From: Cymbidium sinense
Lineage: Eukaryota > Streptophyta > Magnoliopsida > Asparagales > Orchidaceae
Direction of reading: 5' to 3'
Length of the DNA stretch: 64,000 nt
NCBI GenBank assembly: GCA_021442155.1
Contig: CM038220.1
Span: 77,053,817 to 77,117,816, forward strand
Under the pieces are notes generated by a model, which saw nothing but the letters and a program-made list of their open reading frames with translations, did not search any database and had not been told where the DNA came from. How positions within the stretch are numbered: the stretch's first letter is position 1; every line of letters starts with the position of its first letter. A program made the translations under genes and the position numbers. Of the stretch, positions 11,625-24,853 are shown one piece after another.

Positions 11625-14600
11625 TTATCTAAATTCCAATGTCAAAATGCATAATAATGAAATCAAGCAGGTACGTCACCATTATTTCGCACCAAGGGAG
11701 CAAGGTAGGAACCTCCTTAGGGCTACTTAAAGTCGTGCATCCTTGGGATGTCCAGACTAATATACCGGCTAATATTCTTACTTATACAAATCAACACATG
11801 AATGTAAGGAAGGGACTTTATTTCATACACTAAAATTATATCAACTTGCATTTCCTATATTTATATAACTAAAGTTACAATATATATGTATATTCATTCA
11901 ATAATAGACTTTTGAAAATATATTTGAGATTTAATAGTGATACTAGCCATACATATTTTTAATTTAGCCAACACATACAAATTGACATAAAGGAAATTAT
12001 TTCTTATTTGATTAATTTGAAAGACATGAATGAATGAATACAAGTGGCATACAATATTTTAGCATGATTGGAAAGAAATAAAGAAGCACAAGCATGTGAT
12101 TTCATTCAATCTAACTAAGTCCTAAAGACAATCATACTAAACAAACTCATTTAAGATAAACCAAAAGTTCTTTAAAGCTATTTTTTATCTTTATGTTTAA
12201 TTTGATTTAGGAAATGTGAAAGAGGTTTGCTAATCCTAATCCCATCCCCCATGTGTGAGTTAATTTGGATTAATGAAGAGCAATCAGGTTAATTTTATGT
12301 CATAATTAGGTTAGGGTATGAATTAAGTCAATTAATTAACCCTTACCTACATCACCTTAAGCTAATTAACTAAATAATGATGAGCCAATATGAGATGGAA
12401 CCACAAAAAAATTAAATTGACAATGTTCCTAAAAAAATTAAAGGGGCCTAATGCAATTGACTCATTATTAATAGTTAATTAAGCCTAAGGAGCTCACTTA
12501 ACTACTTTTATGATTTTCTTATATATGTGAGCTAACTATAATTTTATTAGCTCTCTCTTTAGGTTATTAAACACCCAAAGAGCTACCCAAGATTGATTAA
12601 AGGTAGTTAGATGTGAATTGGATTTTAGATTGAGTTAATTAAGCTCATTAATTTATTTGGTTAAGCATTAAGTATGTTCAATTAGTGAAATGAAATTAAC
12701 TTAAGAAAAGAGATCAAGAAAGAGGCCTTAATCTTAATCTCTAAGTCCTATATTTGATCACTTAAGCTCTGATTTTATCTTGAAGATTAATTAATTAATT
12801 ATGAAATTAATTACCTCATTAATCATTAATTAATTTGATTCTAAAAGTAAAGAAAACTTAGGAAATGAATTAGGAAAAATATCTCCATCACATTCTCTAA
12901 GCTCCCTTATTCATCAACAGAGGTAATTAGGCTTAAATAATTAATTAAGTCACTGTTCATTCAGTAATTATCACTAATTAAATTAAGAGAGTGATTTAGG
13001 CTTAATCAATTAATTTCTCTAATTAAGCAACCAATAAAATCCCAAAAAAATAGGGGAGGCATAGGTCATCCCCCTAAACATTCACAGAAAATTTGAGATT
13101 AATTGGGTAATTAATTAAAGAGTAATTAAGCTAATTAAAATTTCAATTAAGCTTTAATTAAGCCAAAATTACTCCTCAAAATTACTTAATAATAATTTTT
13201 CTAGATTCTACTGAGAAATACCTTTAATGATCCCTGAATTGTATTTTTAAAATTTTTTATAATTAGTTATGAATTTTAAAAGTTTCATGCTTAAAATAGA
13301 TTAATTAAGCCTAATTAAAGCCTTAATCCCGTCAGGCCATGTGTGTGGCTCCACATGCATGGATGATGTTATTTGTGATATCCTTTCGACTGGGATGGCG
13401 TGGATGCGCTTTCCTGTGGACTTCAATCAAAGATCAGATGACCACGATTCAATCCATAATTTAGAGGAAAAATTAGAGGATCTAACGTGCGATTAGATCA
13501 CGACCGTCTATTCCGATCACGAGGAATGGACGATTTGTTATCCATCACATTCACGAGCGACAAAAGATGGATGTCGTCCTTCTTTCTTCATTCGATTCGA
13601 GCTCACCTGAGCTCAGATTGTCTCCAAATTCATCTCACACCTTCAGGGAAGGGAGGCACACTCATCTAACACCTAAGATTAGCTCAAATGCATTTTCACT
13701 TCACAAAGGACCAACCTATTTTCATTAGAGAGCTCGATTTTGCAAAATTACCTCACTGGAGCTATTGTCTAGTGGTAAGATCAATGGAGGTAGCTTCGTA
13801 TAGTAGAGATGAAGCCCTGTTGAGAAGATTCATGTTTGATTTGGTGTAGAATGCTCGGTCGATGAAGCCACGCACATGAGCCTCAGCTTAGATTGAACTC
13901 CAATCTCCGGTGGTCAGGAAGGCTCAGGGATGATTCGATTGGCTTCGATGAAGTTTGAGGATGGCATGGGTGAAAGTAATTTGGATTTGATCAAGTAGAA
14001 GAGGAGTATTTCACTTGAGATGCTTATCCTATTTTGGTTTTGCTTGGGGAGGAGGAAAGGCTGATCAAGGAAACTCAGGGAGGACTTGGGAGCGCTCTAA
14101 GGAGTTTCAAAATCACTTAGGGAAGTCTTATAATGCAAAATGTGCCATTTGCCGCTCAGATTGAGGGGGTATAACCCTTAATTTCATTTGATGGATGGAC
14201 AAGATCACTTCTGAAAATTCAACCAATTCACCACTGTCAGCCTACCAGAGGGATCACCATCAGTGCCATGTGGCTCATCATGAGTGGTCAAAGCTATGTC
14301 AAGCCACCCAAGGGAGGATTTGGGCAGATGGTGGGGGATTTCTCCTTCCTTGTGTCCATGGTGTGTTCGACCATGAGAAGGGGAAAGGAGGGATTAGCTT
14401 TGGTCCATGGACAAGTGTTAGGTGTTTTAGTTGGGCTAGAATGTCTTAGGAATGCCTCATTTGGCAAGTGAAGGGCTGCTATGGGAAAGGCAAAGTGGAC
14501 TTTGCCACTTATGGTAAGAATCCTATGCAAGGATCTTTCCACATTGGTCAATTCCCTTGGATCGGGTCCCACTTGGATTTGGGTTGGTTGGGGCTGACTT

Positions 14601-15585
14601 AGGGTTAGTTTGGGTTGGGTTAGGTTAGCCACCAAGGTTTCATACGGTGGCTTTGGGTGATTTGGCTTCATATGGTCAAAATAGGCTCATTTGGGTTGAG
14701 TTGGGTTGGGTTGACTAACTGGTCAAATTAGGTCAAACCAAGGCTTGGGTCAGTTCATATGATAATTTAGGATGTTTTCATTTAATTGGTTTTGATTAAT
14801 TTGTCTTAGATTTGAATTTGATTCATTTGGATTCAAAAGGATCAAATGAGTCAAGTTGACCAAATTTGGTTGGGTTAAGTGTTGAGTCAAGTTCAATTGG
14901 TTAATTGAAAGTAATTGCAGGCTTTGGTTTGGTTTGATTTGGGTTTAATTTGATTTGAATGGTTTGAATTTAGATTTCATTTATATTTATGAATATAAAT
15001 GAAGGAATGATCGATTTATAAAAAAAATCAATCAAGTTTGATTTGGTTTGAAGGGGGTTTTGGCTAAGCATATGAAGGTGGTTCATATGGCTTAGGAAAG
15101 AATTTTGGAGTTTGAATCTAATCATGAGTTTCAATCATTTAGAGTTGGATTTGATTTAGAATTTGGGTTAGGATTTGATTTAAGATTGGATTTGATATTT
15201 GAGAAAATCAATTGAATTAGGGTTGATTTGAATTTGGTTAAGGCTAAGTCCATAAGATAAAATTAAAGGGCTTAGGAAGGGATTAGAATTTGAATTTAAT
15301 CATGGGTTTCAAACATTTGATTTAGGATTGGATTTATGATCTTGGATTTGAATTGTAGGTTTGGTTTGGAAAAAAAGAAGCAAGGAAGTTCAAGGGTGTA
15401 GGGTAGGCAAATCTTCCTAAATCTAAGGCATAACCTCTTCCTATAGTTAACCCTTCCAAGTCTCTAGGCTTTGATTAAGTGTTCACCTAATCACTAGAAG
15501 TATCTTAAGACTAAGGAGTTATTGGCTCAGAGTCCTAGATCTATGATGGTAAAGTTAAGATCTCACTCCAAAAGTGAGGTCAACA
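11620..15585 (-). mobile_element. E1 5' LTR, promoter-proximal (5') part
   Basis: Continuation of the E1 LTR beyond S1. In element sense it begins at 15,585 with TGTTGACCTCACTTTTGGAG, passes the subrepeat zone (about 15,300-14,950), the TTGACC-rich zone (about 14,900-14,500), the GC-rich module (13,640-13,330), a TTAATTA-rich zone (about 13,300-12,300) and the GGTATATTAG block (near 11,740). It joins 6,113 across S1. Together the two parts are about 6.5 kb. No gene is present; short open frames near 14,200-14,670 are chance frames in LTR DNA. Confidence 0.8.
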
Positions 15586-16243
15586 CAAGGTTTTGATTAG
15601 AAAATATGGAAAATAGATTTTGGACAGTGCCGGGGGAGGTAATAGATTGAGGTAGTTCATTGTGGCCAGAATTATTTTCATTAAGATCATCTTTAGCACT
15701 AGAATCTGATTCATTCGGTCGATTCCAAACTGTTGGTAGAATTAGGAATAGGCAAGTTTAAGTTAGAGCTTGATCTTATTTTTGGCACAAATAAGGGAGC
15801 AGTCGTAGGAGGTTTGTAGTTAGGGGATTTAGATAGTTGGAGGGATTATGGGAAAATGTGTTGCAGACACTACAATGGGTAGGCTTCCATTCATAGATAA
15901 TCAGCTACATGATTTCTTTTTCATTGAGAGAGAGAGAGAGAGAGTAATAGAGTCTGGTAGAGAAGAGGAGGTAGAAATCTGTATGCTAAGTCTCGTAAAA
16001 GTGAGCCAAGAGCCATTAGTAGTGAGAGGATCAACTGTTAAAGGAGTACCAATCTTACTAGGAATTTTAGAAATCCCCTGATATGTTTTTCAATCATAAT
16101 ATGTATCTATCTAAGGATCTCGGCTTAAAGCACGATATCAACTGAGATAAACTTTGAATTTCTTTTAATATAACAAACATACTCATTCGATTATCATGTA
16201 TATTTATCTCGAGGATTCTAATTTGAAGCACGATGTTTTACTT

Positions 16244-16309
<66 letters not shown>

Positions 16310-16447
16310 CTCTGTTTCTAACAAGGGGAGTTTTCACAGTAACTTGAAAATGCGTTCTCATTTTATGAGAGAATCTTCAAGTGACATTACATGTGTATCT
16401 GGTATGAAAGCCTTATTAATGCAAGATTCATTTAAGTATTTATATAC
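15586..16447 (-). other. 3' flank of pol relic E0, no gene seen
   Basis: DNA downstream (minus sense) of the E0 integrase stop, cut off by the E1 LTR. It holds a (GA)n run at 15,925-15,944 and the (TA)30 tract at 16,247-16,306. Plus-strand open frames here are formed by the simple repeats and show no protein features. Confidence 0.55.
16247..16306 (+). repeat. (AT)30 microsatellite
   Basis: Sixty bases of uninterrupted AT/TA just downstream of the E0 pol stop codon. Confidence 0.95.
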
Positions 16448-17126
16448 TTATCCACAGTTGTGATATTTCTTGAGATATCGACCATTGATTAGTGGCATCG
16501 GTTGTTGACCATTTTTGTCAATAAGCTGGTAGGCTCCTACTTCATACACCTTCTCTATAATGTAAGGAACTTCCCGTTAGCTTCAAATTTATCACCGATA
16601 CTTGCGATGATGGATGATTGGTCTTCAACTAACTAATTTCTTTCTATTGTCTATGCATGAATTATTGAATGCTTTGGACATCCTCGCTCAGTAAATTTCT
16701 AAATATTATTGAGCTTGGAGTCTAACTCCATGAAGCGCATCCAACCCTTCCATCCCTAGATAAGTATTCTCATCTTGAGTAAGATTGAATTGGACAGCTA
16801 CTCTAAGTGGTGGTAGCTCAACTTTTAATAGCAAAACATCTTCAAATCCAAATGTTAGAGCATAAGGAGTGGCTTTGGTCAGCATTTTGTAAGTTGTTCT
16901 ATATGCCGAGAGTGCTTCTATCATTTTAGTGTGCCACTCTCATTTATTCTTCATAAGAATATTTTTGAGCAACTTCACTAGGGTTTAATTGAAAGCCTCT
17001 GCCAAACTATTGGCCCTTGGATTATAGATTGATGAGTACCACAAAATGATTTTGTTTCGATCAACAAATTGATATATCTTCACACTCTTGAAAGCCAAAC
17101 CATTGTGAAATGATTTGTTGTGGCAC
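16448..17126 (-). pseudogene. pol: E0 integrase, C-terminal half (Ty3/gypsy, Tat lineage)
   Basis: Read from 17,126 downward. It shows DNGLAFKS (second catalytic Asp of the DDE triad), SSIYNPRANSLAEAFN (the Glu in LAEAFN fits the third triad position), then EALSAYRTTYK, TPYALTFGFEDVLLLKVELP and, in another frame, EKVYEVGAYQLIDKNG and NGRYLKKYH, the conserved C-terminal module that ends these integrases. The stop is TAA at 16,448-16,450. The N-terminal zinc domain and first Asp are absent: E2 is inserted at 17,127 and the upstream half is not found on the other side. There is a stop after LAEAFN and at least one frameshift near 16,700. It is closely related to but distinct from the E2 integrase (48,390-49,130). 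A non-functional fossil. Confidence 0.88.
17122..17126 (+). repeat. Presumed target-site flank of E2 (GGCAC)
   Basis: Five bases before the E2 5' LTR start. The matching copy should follow the 3' LTR but that LTR is truncated near 55,435, so the duplication cannot be confirmed. Confidence 0.35.
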
Positions 17127-18655
17127 TGTTGACCTCATTTTTAGGATGAGCTCTCAACTCCTCTATCTTAGACGTAGGACTTCTCTTAGACTTTAAGAGT
17201 TTCTTAGTCTTAAGACACTTCTAGTGATTAGGTGAACACTCAACCTAACATTATAAACTTTGAAGAGTTAGTCATAGGAATAGGTCATGCCTTAGGGGTG
17301 TTAGGAAAATTTGCCTACTCTATAGCTTGAACTAATCCTTACTTCCTTCCTTCAAGTCAAACTCCAAATCAAATCAACATCAAAATTCAAATCAATTCCA
17401 ACTTAATTGATTTTATTAAACTCAAATCAATTCCAACTTAATTAATTTTCTCAATTTTAAATCAATTCCAACTTGATTTATTTTCTTAAATCACGAATCA
17501 TTCCAAATGATTGAAATTCCAAGTTCAAAAATCCTTCCTAAGTCACTTTGATTCTATCTTATGGGCTTGGCCTAAATTAAATCCAAATAAATTCAAATTC
17601 AAGAAATTTTCTCATAAATCATTTATATTCATAAATATAAATGAAATATAAATTCAAATATCTAAAAATAATTTCAAAAACTCAAATCCAAATTCAATCA
17701 AAATCCAACCTAAGCCTTTCAAGTCAAATTCCTGAACTTAGCCAAATAAACTTCAAGTCAAGTCAAACTCTTGATTTTTCTTAATGATTCAATCAATCCT
17801 CCAATCATAAATCCAAATATAAACAAAAATTTTAATCATCAATCCAAAAATCAATTCAAAACTCAAACCCAAATTCAACCAAAATTCAACCTAAGCCTTT
17901 CAAGTCAAAATTTTGAACTTAGCCAAATCACATTCAAATCAAGCCAAACTATTGATTTTTATTCATGATTCAATCTATCCTTCAATCATGAATCCAAATA
18001 AAAGCACAAACTTCAATTATCAAACCGAAACTCAATTCAAAAATCAAACCCAAACCAAAGTCATTTTTACCCTTATGAACTTGAAATCGTCAAATGATTC
18101 AAAATACATTTGACTTCAAATAACTTGCAAATGGATTTATATCTCAATCATAAGTATTTATGTGAGTTCAACCAAACTTTATTCAAGCTTTGATCAAGTC
18201 AATTGACCCACTTAGGCTCACTTGACCTAAAGTGACCTGAAGTACCCATTTTGAGCCAAATTTTAATCCTACCTAAATTGGATTGAACTAAGCCCACCTA
18301 AGCCTCACATTGTGAGAAACAATCATCATGAGATGATCAATCACTCCAATTGGGTCAAACCAAGGCAAACTTAAGGGTTGACCAAGTCAACACTTAGCCA
18401 AAATGAAACCTAAACAAGCCAAAATCCACCAGAGGCCAAATTGATTGAAACCATTGATCTAAACTCATTCATGATCAATGTTTGAACTTGACCAAGGCAT
18501 CATTTGAGCCTAACCTAGCCCAATTTCCCACTTAACCCAAGTTGACCCAACTTGACCTAAAAAGTCAAAATGGGTCAAAACTTGATCAAAGCCAAATTGA
18601 TTGAAACTAATGGGTCAAGTTCATTCCAAATCACTTATTGAACTTGACCAAACAA
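17127..18655 (+). mobile_element. E2 5' LTR, first segment
   Basis: Starts TGTTGACCTCATTTTTAGGA and runs parallel to 49,814-51,387 of the 3' LTR: a subrepeat near 17,610, then the first part of the TTGACC-rich zone. It stops within GAACTTGACCAAA where F begins and resumes at 24,854 after a gap of about 110 bases relative to the 3' LTR. Confidence 0.85.
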
Positions 18656-21600
18656 ATCATTCCAAAATCCTAATTATACAAATTTAGATGAAAAGGAAAA
18701 GTGGAAATCTAACTAACATCTATAAAATAAAGGTTAGCTAAAACACATCACACAATTCCCAACCATGTATATTGGACTTATCACCCCACACATGGGTGAC
18801 TAAGTCCACTTGGTCTATGAATTATGCTTAGGGGTATAAAGCACCTACAAGCAAACGCATTTATATTTTTTATTTATGATAAGTTAAGCACAATCCCTAT
18901 AGAAAAGAATAGTTAGACTAAAGCCCACCATTCATTCTACGAGCATACACCCTAACATTCAATCTAAAATATATATCACAAAATAAAACAATCATCAAAC
19001 CATGCACCGATCTAACCTAAGGCTAGAAGTGGTGACTTAGGCTAATGTGTGTGCTTTGAAGGCTTGTGTGATATGCTTAGCTATGGCTTTAGGTTCAAAT
19101 TTTCTAAGTGTAAAGAAAATGTTCAGCTTAGAGGAGGTTTTTATTTAAGTTGTTTAGTTATTTTGGGTTGCTTTTATTTCATATTTTGATTTGGTTTAAG
19201 TGGATCCTACAATTAATTACTAAGTTATGAAGAGTGGGAAAGAGAAGAGAACTTCTCTTTTCTTCCCTAACCTAAGTAATTTCTAAAGTAGATTCACATT
19301 TTTGTTTCATTTATGTGAATGTTTTGATTAAATCTTTTAATTAATCCTAAGTTTAGATAAACTCAAAACAACCTATTAAAAAAGAAAGGTATTTTAAGAT
19401 TAAATAAAATGAATAACACACATTACTTCATTTCTTTCTCAACATATATAACATGCATATGGATGGACACTATGCATATTTATACATGCAAATGAAAGTA
19501 TTAGACACACTTTATGATGCATGCTAAGCAATCCATTTAAGGAAATTTAGAAGTTGAATATGCATGATTTTTCTTAGGTAGAAAAGAGTTTCTTTATCCA
19601 AATTTTCACATACACACATGAAAGTAAGAAAGACATAAGGTGCATTGTTATTGTTAAAGGTGTGTACAAGACCTACATAGGGCTACTTAAAGCATCACAA
19701 TCTAGGGGTTGTCTAAACTAATATACCACTTTCCTTAAGTACAAACACGTGTATAAAAGAAATGAAATGGAAAAAGAAGATGCAAAAGTTGTTTAATAGG
19801 TTTGTTTTGTTTATGCAATTTATGTATGCAAGTGTAGGTAACCCTTCTTAGATGGTAGCATAGGGATGAATAGGATATGAAATTAGGTGAGCATTAGGTC
19901 ATTTTCAAATGAACCATATACCTCACCAAATTCCTATTCAAAATTATGATAACATAAGAAAGAAAAGAAACTTATGCTAAGCATACCTTTATAATCTATC
20001 ACATGCAAACTCATAATTAAAATATAAGTAGCATACTTTTAGATTTGGTATTTTATTTATATTTTTTGAAAATAATTTAGATTTAGTAGTGATAATAGCC
20101 ACTCATATTTCTACGTTAGCCAACACATGCAAATTTCACATAAAGTAAATAATTTTATTTTAAAATTTGAATTTCAAAATTATGAATGCATGACATCACA
20201 TGACATATAACTTAACATGTTGGGGAAAGATTCAAAGTAATGAAAGCATGTAAACAAGTTCACTTCACTTAAATCCTAAAGACATTCTTATAGAATAAGA
20301 AATTTTAGAATAAATCAAAGTGAATTCAAAGTGATTTTTGTTTAGTTTGAAGTTTGATTTAATTTTAAAAGATGAGATGAGTTTACTATTCCTAACCCAT
20401 TCCCACATGTGTTTGATATTTTTTTTTAATTTTTAGATAATTATATCCATTTTTATTAGTTAATTAGGTTAAGGTATGAATTAAGTGACTTAATTAACCC
20501 TTACCTACATCACTTTAGAAGAATTAACTAAATAATTATGAGCCAATGAGATGACATAAAATCCACAAGGAATTTGAATTTGCAATGCACCTAAGAAGAA
20601 AGAGGCCTAATGCAATTTTGCTCACAATTAAAGTTAATTAAGCTAAGAGGTTTAGCTTAAGTAATTTCAAAACACCCTTTCACACATGTGAATTGGGTTT
20701 TGATTTCCTTAATTAAACTTAGGCTATTAAACACCTAAGCATCTACCCAAGGTAGATTAATTAAGTTCTGGAACTTTTCAAAAATTTTAGAAATTTATTA
20801 AGGGATAATTAATGAATTAACCCTTAATTAAGAGGAGATTAAGGAGAGAAGAGGGGGTTTAGGGAATAGCTTAGGGGAAATGCCCCAAAAATATTCCATA
20901 AACCTCATACTTACTGGATCTAACCTTAATCAACCTAGTTAAAATCACTAATCATACCCTATTATGCTTAATTACATAAGGAGGGTAATTAAGGAAACCA
21001 TATGCAATTCTTATAATCAAGCCTTTAACAAATTCCAAGAAAATTAGGCGAGGCAGAAGTCATCCCCTAAAACTTACCCAAGAAATTTGGGGTAAATCAG
21101 AGGCTTAATTAAAAAGTAATTAATAAAATAAAATTTCGAATAAATCCAAAATTCAAAGAAAAGCATAATTCAAAGCTCACCAAAATTAATTTTAAAATGT
21201 TCTAGGTTTAATTCTCTATTCATAGAATTTTATTTCACATTTTTTTGAATTTTCTAGCAAGAGTTATGAATTTTGGAATATCTTTAAGTGAATTAGAAAT
21301 TAATTAAAGCATTTTATTAATTTCTAACTAATCCCTAGCTCACGACACAATGCGTGGCGGTGACAGTCAGCGCACTTTACACGTGTCGCGCTGTGAGGGG
21401 ATCACTTAAGTCATCACATCACGGGGGTGGCTAGCGGCGCACGCACTTTAATCCTCTGCCGTCCGATCAAAAATTGGATGGCTAAAGGATCTCCCCACAT
21501 TTTAAATTGGATAAAAGGATATCTAAACGTGCTAAATAATCTCAGCCATCCATCTAAAATGCATGGACGATTGAGATCATCCAAGTTCTTCCCCTTGATC

Positions 21601-24600
21601 AACAAAGATCGTCCATGATCAAGGGGAAGATCCAAGCTCGATCTAGCATGGAATCAAACCAAATTCAACCCACACCATATAAAGATAGAGAGAAGCAAAT
21701 CCAACGGTAAAAAATTGATGGGGAATTTCTTTCACAAAGCTCCACACCACATTGAGTTTAATAGTAAAAAAATCCCATTCCTCACGAGGTGATCACGGTC
21801 TTGATTCCTTGGAAGCTTAGTTGGTGAAGTCTTCGAGTATGACCACTTGAGGTTGAGTAGATTAATGTATGGACCAACTCCTCCTTGCTTGAGCCTCGGC
21901 TTTGATCCAATTCAATCCTCCTTTGCCTTTAGAACTTGGGAATCAACTTAGGTGAGCTCAACTTGGTCTCCTAAGTGTGCTTGCAAAAGGAATTGGAAGG
22001 AAACAAAGTGTGGCAGAAGTTGGCAATTCAATTGGCTTCCCCTATTTTCGTTGTTTGAAAACTGAGAAATGGGAGAATGGAATGAGCTCAATGATGTTTG
22101 CTATTACTCTCTAATGGCTCCTAGGTCTCACTAGCACTCAATTGAATTAGGGAATTATGCATTTGAGTTTGTTTAGAGGGATTATATCTCCCCCTTGAAG
22201 GATCGGATGGCCGATAATGCACATGCCATTTTGATCCAATGAGCTTAGGAGGGTTGTTTGATCAGTTAGGAGTGTGCACATGGTTAGTTTGAGCCAAGGA
22301 GTGGATTGTCAACCTCCCATTTGCTTGAATTTGAGCTTGAGAGGGAGTTCAAATTTTCAATTTTGACCCATAGGGTCGGGTTTGGTCTAGGGACCAAATG
22401 GGCTGACCCAAACCAATTGGGTTAGGTGAACCACTCTCCCCTTGGTCCCCTTGAGCTTTTAGGAAAGCCTCAAGTGAATGTGAAGAGGGTATGATAAAAT
22501 TACCCATGGGTTAGGCCAAAATTTGTTCTATGGCCTAGGGGTAGGATAATCATTTTGTTATTTTTCCACTTTGTATATGTTGGGAATGTGGAGAAACTAG
22601 GTTTGGCCAAGTTTCATGAGATTTGGAATTCATTTGATAGGGTTTGGCTCATGTTGACCCATTTAGGTCAAAATGGGTCAACTTGGTCAAGTTGACCAAT
22701 TGGTCAAATTGGGTCAAACCAAGGGTTGGGTCAAGTTCATATGACCATTTGAAATGTTTTGGTGACTTTGGTTTGATTCAATTTGATTTAGTTTTGAATT
22801 TGGATCATATGACATCATTTAGGTCAAATGGGTCAAGTTGACCTATTTGACCCATTTGACCTATTTGAGGTAGGTCAAGGTAGGTTTGGGTTAGGTTAGT
22901 CATATGGAGTGGATTGGTATCTTTGTTTCCAATCAATTTTGGTTAAGTTTAATTTTTGGCTCAACATGACCCCTTTAGGTCATGTTAGGTTTAAGGTCAT
23001 GTTGGGCTAGGTTAGGTCTAGTTGGCCAATTGAGGCTTTGGTCAAGTTGCACAAGTGATTTGGAATGGACTTGACCTATTGGTTTCAATCAATTTGGCTT
23101 AGATCAAGTTTTGACACATTTTGACCCTTTAGGTCAAAATGGGTCAACTTGGGTCAAGTTGACCAATTGGTCAAATTGGGTCAAACTAATGGTTGGGTCA
23201 AGTTCATATGCCCATTAGAAATATTTTGGTGACTTTGGTTTGATTCCATTTGGTTTAGTTTTGAATTTGGATATGTTAGATTTCATTTTGGGTTAAGTGT
23301 TGACTTGGTCAACCCTTAGGTTTGACTTGGTTTGACACAATTTGATTGATTGATCATCCCCTGATGATTGTTGATTATGATGAGGGGGATATATGAGTTT
23401 GGTTCAATTCAATTTGGTTAGGATTAGAATTTGGCTCATATGGGTACTTTAGGTCACTTTGGGTCAAGTGAGCCTAAGTGGGTCAAATGGCTTGATCAAA
23501 GCTTGATTTGAAGTTGGTTGATCTTGTATATAAACTTATGATTGAAATATAAATCCATTTACAAGTGGTTTGAAGTCAAATTGGTTTAGATCCATTTGAC
23601 AATTTCATATTCAAAGGAAGAACATGTAAGGATTTTGGCTTTGATTTTTGACTTAGGTTTTGGTTGTTTGATTGGAGTTTGGATTTATATATGAGCTTAT
23701 GATTGTAGGGTTGATTGAATCATGAGAGAAAAAATCAAGAGTTTGGCTTGATTTGAAATTGATTTGGCTAAGCTTAAGATTTTGACTTCAAAGGCTTAGA
23801 TTAGATTTTGAGTGGATTTGAGTTTGATTTTGGAATTGGTTTTGATTGTTTGAATTTATATTTCATTTATATATGTGAATATAAGTGAGAATATAAATTG
23901 ATCATGAGAAAATTTTAAGGATTTGAAGTGGTTTAATCATGATTTGGGCTAAGTCCATTAAGAAGGATTTAAAGGACTTAGGAAGATTTTTGAAGTTTGG
24001 AGCTTGAATTTTTGAATTTGGTTTGATTAATTTATATTTATATTTCATTTATATATGTGAATATAAATGAGGATATAAATGAATTATGAGAAAATCCCAT
24101 GATTTTGAGATGGTCTGATCAAGATTTACTTTAAATCCATTAAAGGGAATTTAATGGATTTAAGGAAATTTTAATTTGAAATTTAATTTTTGGATTTGAT
24201 TTGATTGATTTAAATTTATATTTCATTTATATATGTGAATATAAATGATAATATAAATGAGTTTTGAGAAAATACTAAGGATTTGAATTGATTTGATCAT
24301 GTTTATGCTAGATCCATTAATGGAAAATTAAGGGACTTAAGGAAAATTTCATGAATTGATTTGGAATTTTGAGTTTGATTTGATGGGTTTGAATTTATAT
24401 TTCATTTATATATGTGAATATGAATGAGAATATAAATTCATTATGAGAAAATCTCAAAGATTTGAATTGGTTTAAAATTGACTTTGACTGAGTCCTTAAG
24501 AGAGAGTTAAGGACTTAGGAAAATTTGGACTTAGGAATTTTTGATAGATTTTGATCATGGGCTTCAATCATAGATTTCAATCATATGAAGTTGATTTGGA

Positions 24601-24853
24601 TTTGGAGGAAATCAAATAAGATTGATTTGGAGTTTGACTTAAAGGAAGGAAAGTGAGGAATGGTTCAATCTAAGGGTATTTTCCTAACACCCCAGGCATG
24701 ACCTCTTCCATGGCTAACTCTTCTAAGCCTTCTAGGGATGGGTGTCCACTTACTAATAGATGTGTCTTAAGACTAAGGAACTCTTAAAGTCTAAGAGAAG
24801 TCGTATGTCTAAGAAGGAGGGGTTGAGAGCTTATCCTAAAAATGAGGTCAACA
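18656..24853 (-). mobile_element. F: minus-strand LTR fragment inside the E2 5' LTR
   Basis: In its own sense it starts at 24,853 (TGTTGACCTCATTTTTAGGA) and passes four subrepeats (24,430-23,860), the TTGACC-rich zone (23,500-22,640), the degraded ATATA hairpin (22,185), the GC-rich module with CACGTG at 21,380-21,385, the TTAATTA zone, the GGTATATTAG block (about 19,725) and the CATGTGTGGGGTG-like block (18,795). It ends at 18,656, equivalent to about 41,905 of S2, so the final ~1.7 kb of LTR is missing. No convincing target-site duplication is present and about 110 bases of host LTR are lost. No gene inside; several short open frames are LTR chance frames. Confidence 0.82.

Larger units (their letters stand above)
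1..15585 (-). mobile_element. Giant Ty3/gypsy (Tat-lineage) element E1, 5' part
   Basis: Minus-strand LTR retrotransposon read from its 5' LTR start at 15,585 down to the window edge. Order in element sense: LTR start (TGTTGACC as reverse complement), LTR body, LTR end near 3,534, PBS 3,508-3,525, leader with hairpin repeats, ORF1-like relic. The LTR is interrupted by the opposite-strand LTR S1. The rest of E1 (gag, pol, 3' LTR) lies beyond base 1. The flank just outside the LTR is CAAGG (15,586-15,590), the expected target-site duplicate; its partner is outside the window. E1 sits in the 3' flank of an older pol relic. The assignment rests on extensive similarity to E2 in the same window. 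Confidence 0.85.

Noticed and set aside
18675..18679. TATAC as a target-site duplicate with 24,854-24,858
   Set aside because: The bases left of 18,675 (from about 18,656) already match the minus-strand LTR, so TATAC lies inside F.
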